From an uncultured Roseburia sp. (GTDB lineage: Bacteria; Bacillota; Clostridia; Lachnospirales; Lachnospiraceae): DNA of 10,056 nucleotides. Location of the stretch: positions 1 through 10,056 of the forward strand of contig CAKRCJ010000062.1 of the NCBI GenBank assembly GCA_934307185.1, given 5' to 3'. Below are positions 1 through 6,170 of this stretch, one piece after another. The notes beneath the pieces are model-generated. The model was not told the origin of the DNA and ran no database searches. It worked only from the letters and a program-made list of their open reading frames with translations. The translations under genes and the position numbers were made by a program. How positions within the stretch are numbered: the stretch's first letter is position 1; each line of letters starts with the position of its first letter.

Positions 1-933
1 GCTATTACAGCAGCTATGGTAAAAGAACTGCGTGAATTAACAGGCGCAGGAATGATGGATTGTAAAAAAGCTTTAGGTGAAACAGACGGAAACATGGATG
101 AAGCTGTTGAATACTTAAGAAAAAACGGACAGGCAAAAGCTGAGAAGAAAGCAAGCAGAATTGCAGCAGAAGGTCTTTGTACTGTTGTTATGAAAGATGA
201 CAAGACAGCAGCCGTTGTTGAAGTTAACTCTGAGACAGACTTCGTTGCTAAGAATGAAACTTTCCAGCAGTTCGTAAAAGCTGTTGCAAATCAGGCTGTT
301 GAATCTGATGCAGCTGATATGGATGCATTCATGGAAGAAAAATGGAACGAGGATACATCTAAGACTGTAAAAGATGCTTTAGTAGAAAAAGTAGCAGTTA
401 TCGGTGAGAACCTTAAAATCCGTAGATTTGAAAAGGTTGTTGCTGCAAACGGATGTGTTGTTTCTTACGTACACGGTGGTGGTAGAATTGGTGTTATCGT
501 GGAAGCTGAAACAGCAGTTGTTAACGATACAGTAAAAGAAGCATTAACAAACCTTGCAATGCAGATTGCAGCTTTAAATCCAAAATATGTAACAAGAGAC
601 GAAATCAGTCCAGAGTACATTGCTCATGAGAAGGAAATTCTTTTAGCTCAGATTATGAATGACCCGAAAGAATCCCAGAAACCGGAAAAAGTTATCAACG
701 GAATGATTGAAGGCCGTGTAAGCAAAGAATTAAAAGAAATCTGCTTAGTAGATCAGGTTTACGTTAAAGCAGAAGACGGAAAACAGACAGTTGCAAAATA
801 TTTAGAGCAGGTTTCAAAAGAAGTTGGAACACCTGTAAGCGTTAAGAGATTTGTTCGTTTCGAGACTGGTGAAGGTATCGAAAAGAAACAGGAAGATTTC
901 GCAGCAGAAGTTGCTGCTCAGATGAATGCGTAA
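1..933 (+). CDS. tsf: Translation elongation factor Ts (EF-Ts), 5' end cut by window edge
   Basis: EF-Ts is the cytoplasmic guanine-nucleotide exchange factor that releases GDP from EF-Tu during translation elongation. The reading frame is open from base 1 and gives AITAAMVKELRELTGAG. EF-Ts proteins normally begin MAITAAMVKEL, so the true ATG almost certainly lies just before the window, and the ATG at 16 is internal Met7. Full length would be about 311 residues, slightly longer than the E. coli protein (283). Visible landmarks, in full-length numbering, are the N-terminal UBA-like EF-Tu binding domain (about 7-58, with TGAGMMDCKKAL) and the hallmark TDFVAKN motif (80-86), whose Asp-Phe pair inserts into EF-Tu near the Mg site. 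The two-lobed core and a coiled-coil insertion follow. It is normally the second gene after rpsB, which would lie upstream. The stop codon TAA is followed by a strong terminator, so the pair probably ends here. Identity is very secure. Confidence 0.97.
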   Translation, partial: AITAAMVKELRELTGAGMMDCKKALGETDGNMDEAVEYLRKNGQAKAEKKASRIAAEGLCTVVMKDDKTAAVVEVNSETDFVAKNETFQQFVKAVANQAVESDAADMDAFMEEKWNEDTSKTVKDALVEKVAVIGENLKIRRFEKVVAANGCVVSYVHGGGRIGVIVEAETAVVNDTVKEALTNLAMQIAALNPKYVTRDEISPEYIAHEKEILLAQIMNDPKESQKPEKVINGMIEGRVSKELKEICLVDQVYVKAEDGKQTVAKYLEQVSKEVGTPVSVKRFVRFETGEGIEKKQEDFAAEVAAQMNA

Positions 934-981
934 GTCTTTGGCAATAAAGAAAGCATAATTTTGATTATAGTATCAGGTCAC

Positions 982-1011
982 AAAGGGCACAGAGTAATCT
1001 GTGTCCTTTTT
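982..1011 (+). terminator. Rho-independent terminator after tsf
   Basis: An 11-bp stem pairs 982-992 (AAAGGGCACAG) with 999-1009 (CTGTGTCCTTT) through one G-U wobble around a 6-base loop (AGTAAT). It runs directly into a T run at 1007-1011. It lies 48 bases after the tsf stop and is the expected end of the rpsB-tsf transcript. The chemoreceptor downstream therefore probably needs its own promoter. Confidence 0.9.
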
Positions 1012-1054
1012 ACAATTAAAGACATAAAAATATAAATATAATTGCCAGAAGAGG

Positions 1055-1083
1055 GTGGATTTTCTCGTTTTTTGTTGTATAAT
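1055..1083 (+). promoter_or_regulatory. Candidate promoter for the chemoreceptor gene (perfect -10, poor -35)
   Basis: A perfect sigma-A type -10 box, TATAAT, lies at 1078-1083, 38 bases before the chosen ATG and after the tsf terminator. The -35 position for a 17-base spacer reads GTGGAT (1055-1060), a poor match to TTGACA. No TG extension is present. The same gap also holds a partial sigma-28 (motility sigma) like sequence at 1025-1051, described in the findings. Which of the two is used cannot be decided from sequence. Confidence 0.4.
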
Positions 1084-1107
1084 TGTGAAATATAAAATGA
1101 AGATAAT

Positions 1108-1111
1108 GGAG
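1108..1111 (+). promoter_or_regulatory. Ribosome binding site that decides the chemoreceptor start
   Basis: GGAG at 1108-1111 lies 10 bases before ATG 1122 but only 1 base before the in-frame GTG at 1113. The GTG is too close to be used, so ATG 1122 is the better start and removes three residues from the longest possible reading frame. Confidence 0.65.
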
Positions 1112-1121
1112 TGTGCGTGAA

Positions 1122-2813
1122 ATGGAAAAAAATGATAAAGTTTCATTTATTCAATCAATTAGTGCAAAAATTTTATTACTTGTTATTGTTGCTGTCACAG
1201 TTTCATTGGGAGTCAGCTTATATATTGCTGATACAATGGCATCAAAAACTGTTGAAGATGCAAATGAAAATTATATTTTAAACCTGACAGAGTCGGTGGC
1301 AACTACTTTGGATAAAATACCTGAGGAAGCCAATTTTGATGTGCAGTGTACTTATGTAATGCAGGATATGAAAATGAACGGTATCAGTTCTGCTTATGGC
1401 TATCTTGTTGCTCCGGACGGTACGATGATTTATCATCCGGATGAAGAAAAAATAGGTAAACAGGTAGAAAATGAAGTCGTTAAAAATCTTGTAAATGAAA
1501 TTCAACAGGGAAATATACCGGAGAATAAAGTTGTCACATACGATTTTAATGGCACAACAAAGTATGCTTCCTATGCGTTGACAGCAGACCATAAAATCGT
1601 TGTAATGTCTGCGGATAAAGATGAGATTATGGAACCTGTAAACAGCATGCTGCATACATTAATACTTATAATTGTGATTTGTGTTATTGTCTGTAGCGTG
1701 ATTGGATATGTAATGAGCAAATTTATTACATATCCGATTAAACAGCTTACGGTTATTATCGGAAAGACAGCAGAACTTGATTTCAGCAGAAATCCTGCAA
1801 GCAATAAGCTGTGTGCGAGAAAAGATGAAACAGGTCTGATGGCAAGAGAAGTGCGTACCATGCGTAAAAATCTACGTGAAATGGTAGCAGAAATCCAGGA
1901 TGCAGGGCAGAGAATACTAGATAATGTACAGGCATTAAGCCAGATTACAGACACTGTAAACCAGATGTGTGGAGATAACTCGGCGACAAGTGAAGAGTTA
2001 GCAGCCGGAATGCAGGAGACAGCAGCAACAACTGTTTCAATTAATGAAAATATTTCACAGATTAAGGCAGAAGCTGAAAATATTAATACAATGGCTGAGG
2101 ATGGTGCGAAAAACTCGGAAACGGTTATGGACCGCGCAGCAAACCTTCGTACAAAAACAGTTACTGCAAGCAGCAAAACAATGGATATTTATAATTCCGT
2201 GAAAGAAAAAGCAGAAAAAGCAATTGAGGGATCGAAAGCGGTTGAGAAGATAAATGAACTTACCGGAACAATTATGGAGATTTCTTCACAGACAAGTCTT
2301 CTCGCATTAAATGCATCGATTGAGGCAGCAAGGGCAGGAGAAGCCGGAAGAGGATTTGCAGTTGTTGCCACAGAAATCGGAGGCTTGGCAGACCAGACAT
2401 CAAAAGCTATTGCGGATATCAGCGAGATTGTAAAAGAAGTAAATGAGGCAGTTGGAAATATGTCAGAGTGCCTGACTGAGACAACTGGCTTCCTGGAGAA
2501 TACAGTTGTAGAGGATTACAAAGAATTTGGACAGGTAAGCGAACAATATAAAGAAGATGCCAATGAATTTAAAAATGAGATGGAACAGGTAAAGACATCA
2601 ATGGGAGAACTTGCAGATGCAATTGAAAAAATTGCGGCTGCATTAAATGGCATTAATGATACTATTGGGGAGTCATCCATTGGTGTTACAGATATTGCAG
2701 AAAAAACAAGTGACATGGTAGATAAGACATCAAATACAAGTGACAAAGTAAGTGAGTGCTATCAATGTGTGGATGAATTAAAAACAATCGTCCGTAAATT
2801 CAAATTGGAGTAA
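1122..2813 (+). CDS. Methyl-accepting chemotaxis protein with Cache-like extracellular sensor
   Basis: This is a transmembrane chemoreceptor of 563 residues that would signal through CheW/CheA to bias flagellar rotation. From the ATG at 1122, a first membrane helix spans about 17-38 and an extracytoplasmic sensor about 39-175. The sensor contains [14 protein letters not shown] (93-106), a pattern typical of Cache (PAS-like) ligand-binding domains. A second membrane helix spans about 177-199, followed by a HAMP linker (about 200-255, with conserved Pro205) and a long helical-hairpin signalling domain. The hairpin tip carries the diagnostic [15 protein letters not shown] (390-404) followed by [12 protein letters not shown]. 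Glu/Gln-rich methylation-type segments ([13 protein letters not shown]) precede it. The two arms are about equal, roughly 150 residues each, fitting the long Firmicutes receptor classes. No CheR-tethering pentapeptide is seen at the C-terminus. A CxxC (C546, C549) lies near the end. The ligand cannot be predicted. No other chemotaxis gene is nearby, and its own terminator/promoter arrangement suggests a single-gene unit. The family assignment is secure. Confidence 0.96.
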   Translation: MEKNDKVSFIQSISAKILLLVIVAVTVSLGVSLYIADTMASKTVEDANENYILNLTESVATTLDKIPEEANFDVQCTYVMQDMKMNGISSAYGYLVAPDGTMIYHPDEEKIGKQVENEVVKNLVNEIQQGNIPENKVVTYDFNGTTKYASYALTADHKIVVMSADKDEIMEPVNSMLHTLILIIVICVIVCSVIGYVMSKFITYPIKQLTVIIGKTAELDFSRNPASNKLCARKDETGLMAREVRTMRKNLREMVAEIQDAGQRILDNVQALSQITDTVNQMCGDNSATSEELAAGMQETAATTVSINENISQIKAEAENINTMAEDGAKNSETVMDRAANLRTKTVTASSKTMDIYNSVKEKAEKAIEGSKAVEKINELTGTIMEISSQTSLLALNASIEAARAGEAGRGFAVVATEIGGLADQTSKAIADISEIVKEVNEAVGNMSECLTETTGFLENTVVEDYKEFGQVSEQYKEDANEFKNEMEQVKTSMGELADAIEKIAAALNGINDTIGESSIGVTDIAEKTSDMVDKTSNTSDKVSECYQCVDELKTIVRKFKLE

Positions 2814-2893
2814 TTCTTTCATTAATAATAAAAAAGTCAGACAATAGTTAGAATTATGCTAAAAAATCATACGATTATACGTTGTTTTCTTCT

Positions 2894-2920
2894 TTGAAAA
2901 ATCAGAAAATGTGTTACAAT
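2894..2920 (+). promoter_or_regulatory. Candidate promoter for the deacetylase-bactofilin-pyrH-frr unit
   Basis: TTGAAA at 2894-2899 (5 of 6 matches to the -35 consensus) is followed after 15 bases by TACAAT at 2915-2920 (5 of 6 to the -10). The -10 is extended by TG at 2912-2913. The spacer is short, but the extended -10 compensates. It lies 34 bases before the deacetylase ATG, giving a short leader of about 25 bases. No terminator follows until 6105, so it could drive four genes. This is sequence-based only. Confidence 0.65.
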
Positions 2921-2954
2921 AGATAGGAACTAAAGATTACCTTGGGGGTTTCAG

Positions 2955-3914
2955 ATGCAGGACAAAGAATCAGAAGTAATAAACAATCAGAGAAAACGGC
3001 GGAAGAGAATTAGCAGAATAAAAAACGGCATTATGATTACAGTGGCGGGCTGGATTTTATTGTCGATGATTTTAATTATTATATTATTTGTTCAGGTTAC
3101 AAAACTTCGTCATGAGTTAAGAGAAACCCAGACATCAGATGTTTTCGTACAGTCATCACAGGAGCCGGATAGTGAGACAGAACAGGAAGAAGAGACAGAG
3201 GAAACTGCAAAAAGCTATACGGCAGTTACTCCTCCGGCTTCCGGAATTGATGATACGGAAAATATTGCCCAGGCGGGAGATACACATAAAGTATATCTGA
3301 CATTTGAAGATGGTCCATCGGATAATACGGATGCAATTCTTGACATATTAAATCAGTATGGTGTGAAAGCAACTTTTTTTGTGGTTGGACAGGAGGATGA
3401 AGACAAAAAGGAGCTGTATAAGCGGATTGTTGATGAGGGACATACGCTTGGCATGCATTCCTATTCGAATAAATACAGTGTTTTGTATGAATCAGATGAA
3501 GCATTCGAAGAAGATTTTAATAAATTAAGAACAGAATTATATGATATTACCGGAGTGGAGAGTATGTATTACCGTTTTCCGGGCGGAAGCAGCAATCAGA
3601 TTAGTAATGCGCCAATGGAAGATTTTATTCACTATCTGAATGAACAGGGAGTGATTTATTATGACTGGAATGTGTCTGCCGGAGATGCAGCATCAAATGC
3701 ATATTCTTCTGAGGAAATTGTTGCGAATGTACTCGAAGATGTAGTAAAATATAAAACGTCGGTAGTTTTGTTACACGACACATCAGATAAGTCAGCAACG
3801 GTGGAGGCTTTGCCTGCATTAATTGAATCATTAAAAAATATGAGTGCAGAAATTTTACCGATTGATGAAGATACACAGGTTATTCAATACGTGAAAGCGG
3901 ATAGTATTGATTAG
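2955..3914 (+). CDS. Membrane-anchored polysaccharide deacetylase (NodB/CE4 family) with altered active-site residues
   Basis: This protein of 319 residues is probably a cell-surface enzyme, or former enzyme, acting on N-acetylated wall glycans. A very basic cytoplasmic N-terminus (RKRRKR, 13-18) precedes one membrane helix (about 26-48). A Ser/Thr/Glu-rich acidic spacer (about 50-105) and a NodB domain (about 112-310) follow, giving a type II orientation with the domain outside. NodB motifs can be followed in order: motif 1 is TFEDGP (116-121), where the usual TFDDGP catalytic-base Asp is Glu118 and the metal-binding Asp119 is kept; motif 2 is HSYSN (168-172), where the second metal-ligand His of HSxxH is Asn172; motif 3 is RFPGGSSN (from Arg207); motif 4 is DWN (237-239); motif 5 is LLHD (His274, Asp275). 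The start is ATG 2955 with GGGGG at 2944-2948. It sits 23 bases upstream of the bactofilin gene, without a terminator between them. Family membership is secure. Activity and substrate (GlcNAc or MurNAc in peptidoglycan, or another glycan) are uncertain because of the two substitutions. Confidence 0.9.
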   Translation: MQDKESEVINNQRKRRKRISRIKNGIMITVAGWILLSMILIIILFVQVTKLRHELRETQTSDVFVQSSQEPDSETEQEEETEETAKSYTAVTPPASGIDDTENIAQAGDTHKVYLTFEDGPSDNTDAILDILNQYGVKATFFVVGQEDEDKKELYKRIVDEGHTLGMHSYSNKYSVLYESDEAFEEDFNKLRTELYDITGVESMYYRFPGGSSNQISNAPMEDFIHYLNEQGVIYYDWNVSAGDAASNAYSSEEIVANVLEDVVKYKTSVVLLHDTSDKSATVEALPALIESLKNMSAEILPIDEDTQVIQYVKADSID

Positions 3915-3937
3915 CTAAATATAAATGGAGGAAAAAT

Positions 3938-4792
3938 ATGGGATTTTTTAAAGACTTTAAAGATGATTTTTCACAGGCTGTGAATGACTTGATGCCTGCT
4001 GAAGACAATTTGGAAAATGGCGTAAAAGATGAAGATTTAGCGGTCAATACTTTAGAAAATGAAGTTGATGTAGAATCCGAGCTTTCAAAGCTTGACGGTC
4101 TTTTAGAGCATGTCACAAAACAGGCAGCTCCGATGAAGAAAGAGACTGTTGTGCCGGAGGTTCCGGTAAAAAAGGAAATGATTCAGCCGGAAATTCCGAT
4201 AGTCACGCCTGCTGTTCCAAAGAGAGAACAGCGTATTATGCCAAATCTTGAAACAAAATTTACCCAGGAGGAAAGAAGAATGCCAGAGAATGTAGCACCA
4301 GTTGCAAAGGAAATATCAGTACCTGTATCAGATGAGGTATCTACTATTACAGAAGGAACCGTGATTAAAGGAGATATCATTTCCAATGGTTCTTTAGATA
4401 TAAGAGGAAGTGTAGAGGGAAATATTGGCTGTAACGGAAAGATTGTTGTAACAGGTACTGTTACAGGAAACAGCAATGCTTCTGAATTTTTTGCAGATGC
4501 AGCAAAAATCGAAGGTGAAATCGTAAGCTCAGGAACAGTTAAGATTGGTCTTGGTTCTGTAATTATTGGTAATGTATCATCTGCATCTGCTGTAATCGCA
4601 GGGGCAATCAAAGGAGATATTGATGTTCAGGGACCAGTTGTTGTTGACACTTCTGCAGTTGTAATGGGTAACATTAAATCCCGTTCTGTCCAGATTAATA
4701 ATGGTGCTGTTATTGAAGGTTTCTGCTCCCAGTGCTATTCTGATGTAGACGTAGAGGGATTATTTGATAATAAGGAAGGATCTGAGGCATAA
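3938..4792 (+). CDS. Bactofilin-family polymer-forming cytoskeletal protein with long N-terminal tail
   Basis: Bactofilins self-assemble into nucleotide-free filaments, often at the inner membrane face, and position cell-wall enzymes. This protein has 284 residues. Its core (about 136-270) shows recurring [IV]xG turns with glycines at 145, 161, 177, 193, 211, 226, 244 and 261. The spacing of 15-18 residues is that expected of the rungs of the bactofilin right-handed beta-helix. The segment before it (1-135) is unusually long for the family. It starts with an amphipathic stretch (MGFFKDFKDDFSQAV), continues with an acidic region, and then has a Pro/Lys/Glu-rich part with PEVP and PEIP repeats, probably disordered. 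A CxxC (C263, C266) sits at the end of the core. The start is ATG 3938 with GGAGG at 3927-3931, six bases away. It follows the deacetylase by 23 bases, and its TAA is immediately followed by the pyrH ATG. The family is confident; the process it organises is inferred from the neighbours only. Confidence 0.9.
   Translation: MGFFKDFKDDFSQAVNDLMPAEDNLENGVKDEDLAVNTLENEVDVESELSKLDGLLEHVTKQAAPMKKETVVPEVPVKKEMIQPEIPIVTPAVPKREQRIMPNLETKFTQEERRMPENVAPVAKEISVPVSDEVSTITEGTVIKGDIISNGSLDIRGSVEGNIGCNGKIVVTGTVTGNSNASEFFADAAKIEGEIVSSGTVKIGLGSVIIGNVSSASAVIAGAIKGDIDVQGPVVVDTSAVVMGNIKSRSVQINNGAVIEGFCSQCYSDVDVEGLFDNKEGSEA
4784..4787 (+). promoter_or_regulatory. pyrH ribosome binding site inside the end of the bactofilin gene
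   Basis: GAGG at 4784-4787 lies 5 bases before the pyrH ATG (4793), with a further GGAAGGA at 4774-4780. Both are within the last codons of the bactofilin gene, whose TAA (4790-4792) touches the pyrH ATG. This arrangement favours translational coupling: ribosomes ending on bactofilin would keep the pyrH site open and may re-initiate. Confidence 0.6.
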
Positions 4793-5488
4793 ATGAAAAG
4801 AGTTTTCTTAAAGTTAAGCGGAGAGGCCTTAGCAGGTGAAAAGCACACGGGTTTTGACGAACCTACCGTAACGGAGGTGGCAAAGCAGGTAAAGCAGATT
4901 GCAGACAAAGGCATTCAGATTGGAATTGTAATCGGTGGTGGTAATTTTTGGAGAGGAAGAACTTCTGAGACAATCGACAGACCTAAGGCAGACCAGATTG
5001 GAATGCTTGCAACAATTATGAACTGCATTTATGTTTCTGAAATTTTCCGTTCTGTCGGAATAGACACAGAAATATTTACTCCATTTTTATGTGGAAGCAT
5101 GACAAAGCTTTTCTCAAAAGATGAGGCAAACAAATGTTTCTTGGATGGAAAGATTGTATTTTTTGCAGGAGGAACAGGACATCCGTATTTCTCAACTGAC
5201 ACAGGTATTGTGTTACGTGCGATTGAGATGGAAGTAGAAGGTATTTATCTTGCAAAAGCAATTGACGGAGTTTATGACAGCGATCCAAAGGTAAATCCGG
5301 ACGCAAAGAAATACGACGAAGTATCCATTCAGGAAGTAATAGACAAAAAGCTTGCGGTGGTTGACCTTACCGCTTCTATTATGTGTATGGAAAATAAAAT
5401 GCCAATGTATGTATTTGGCTTAAATGAAGAAAATAGCATTGTAAAAGCCATGAGTGGCGAATTTAATGGTACAAAGGTTACTGTTTAA
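4793..5488 (+). CDS. pyrH: UMP kinase (uridylate kinase, amino acid kinase family)
   Basis: PyrH phosphorylates UMP to UDP with ATP in the cytoplasm. It is the hexameric bacterial enzyme unrelated to eukaryotic UMP/CMP kinase, and it is essential for RNA, DNA and sugar-nucleotide supply. The protein has 231 residues, a normal length for the family. Visible landmarks are the N-terminal phosphate-binding KLSGE (7-11), GGGNFWRG (48-55), DQIGMLATIMN (67-77), the UMP/ATP-binding FFAGGTGHPYFSTDT (123-137) and KAIDGVYDSDP (155-165). The C-terminal DLTASIMCMENKMP (191-204) is characteristic of Firmicutes PyrH. It is preceded with zero spacing by the bactofilin gene rather than directly by tsf, and is followed 17 bases later by frr, its standard partner. 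Feedback by UTP and activation by GTP are known for the family but not readable here. Identity is very secure. Confidence 0.97.
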   Translation: MKRVFLKLSGEALAGEKHTGFDEPTVTEVAKQVKQIADKGIQIGIVIGGGNFWRGRTSETIDRPKADQIGMLATIMNCIYVSEIFRSVGIDTEIFTPFLCGSMTKLFSKDEANKCFLDGKIVFFAGGTGHPYFSTDTGIVLRAIEMEVEGIYLAKAIDGVYDSDPKVNPDAKKYDEVSIQEVIDKKLAVVDLTASIMCMENKMPMYVFGLNEENSIVKAMSGEFNGTKVTV

Positions 5489-5505
5489 ATCAGGAGGTTA
5501 TTGGA

Positions 5506-6057
5506 ATGGATGAGAGATTAGCTCAGTTTGATGAAAAAATGCAGAAAACAATGAACAATTTATCTGAGGAATTCGGTAGCATTCGTGCCGGACGTGCAAA
5601 TCCGCATGTACTTGATAAATTAAGAGTAGATTATTATGGAACACCTACACCAATCCAGCAGGTTGCCAATGTAAATGTTCCAGAACCGAGAATGATTCAG
5701 ATTCAGCCTTGGGAAGCTTCTATGGTAAAGGAGATTGAAAAGGTAATTATGACTTCTGACCTTGGAATTAATCCTACAAATGATGGAAAAACAATTCGTC
5801 TTTTATTCCCAGAATTAACAGAGGAAAGAAGAAAGGATTTAGCAAAAGAAGTAAAGAAAAAGGGCGAAAATGCGAAGGTTGCAATCCGCAATATTCGTCG
5901 TGATGCCAATGATTCTTTCAAAAAGCTTGCAAAAGAAGATGTTTCTGAGGATGAAATCAAATCTTTAGAGGAAAATGCCCAGAAAATGACAGACAAATAT
6001 ATTGCTAAGGTTGACGAAGCAGTAGAAGTTAAGACAAAAGAGATTTTAACTGTATAA
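5506..6057 (+). CDS. frr: Ribosome recycling factor
   Basis: RRF splits the post-termination ribosome together with EF-G so that subunits can be reused. The protein has 183 residues, close to the usual 185. Conserved features include the first helix (LAQFDEKMQKTMNNL), the hinge entering domain II with SIRAGRANPHVLDKLRVDYYG (residues 25-45), PEPRMIQIQPWE (59-70), and the C-terminal helical segment with LTEERRKDLAKEVKKKGE and IRNIRRDA. The start is set by a full consensus AGGAGGT (5492-5498) eight bases before ATG 5506. It follows pyrH by 17 bases in the same unit and is followed by a hairpin terminator, unlike many relatives in which transcription is drawn straight into uppS. Confidence 0.97.
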   Translation: MDERLAQFDEKMQKTMNNLSEEFGSIRAGRANPHVLDKLRVDYYGTPTPIQQVANVNVPEPRMIQIQPWEASMVKEIEKVIMTSDLGINPTNDGKTIRLLFPELTEERRKDLAKEVKKKGENAKVAIRNIRRDANDSFKKLAKEDVSEDEIKSLEENAQKMTDKYIAKVDEAVEVKTKEILTV

Positions 6058-6104
6058 AAAGATTTTATTTGTAGCCATTGCTCTGGTTACAGAACATAGA
6101 GAAG

Positions 6105-6137
6105 AATGGGGACATGAGGAAATCGTGTCCTCATTTT
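6105..6137 (+). terminator. Rho-independent terminator (or attenuator) between frr and uppS
   Basis: A 12-bp stem pairs 6105-6116 (AATGGGGACATG) with 6124-6135 (CGTGTCCTCATT) through two G-U wobbles around a 7-base loop. A T-rich run (6134-6137, then CTT) follows. It lies 47 bases after the frr stop and 33 bases before the uppS ATG. It should end or reduce the deacetylase-bactofilin-pyrH-frr transcript. Confidence 0.82.
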
Positions 6138-6170
6138 CTTACTAAATAAAAAGAAGGGTACAGTAAAAGT

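Noticed and set aside
16..18. ATG at 16 as the start of tsf
   Set aside because: The five preceding in-frame codons read AITAA, exactly the conserved residues 2-6 of EF-Ts, so this Met is internal.
1113..1115. GTG at 1113 as the chemoreceptor start
   Set aside because: The GGAG ribosome binding site ends one base before it, leaving no usable spacing; ATG 1122 fits better.
1571..2176. 201-codon open frame on the - strand inside the chemoreceptor gene
   Set aside because: It lies wholly inside a well-supported + strand gene, is hydrophobic antisense of coiled-coil codons, and has no recognisable motif. Shadow of the real gene.
2811..2856. Inverted repeat TAATTCT / AGAATTA after the chemoreceptor stop as a terminator
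   Set aside because: Only 7 A/T-rich base pairs around a 32-base loop and no following T run; unlikely to terminate. No clear terminator for the chemoreceptor gene was found.
4183..4611. 142-codon open frame on the - strand inside the bactofilin gene
   Set aside because: Antisense shadow of the repetitive beta-helix codons (Ile/Val/Gly/Thr rich); no family resemblance.
4644..4674. Perfect TTGACA (4644-4649) with TAACAT (4669-4674), possible internal promoter for pyrH
   Set aside because: The spacer is 19 bases and the -10 matches only 4 of 6; the hexamer encodes ordinary Val-Asp-Thr codons of the bactofilin core. Too weak to call, although transcript mapping could revive it.
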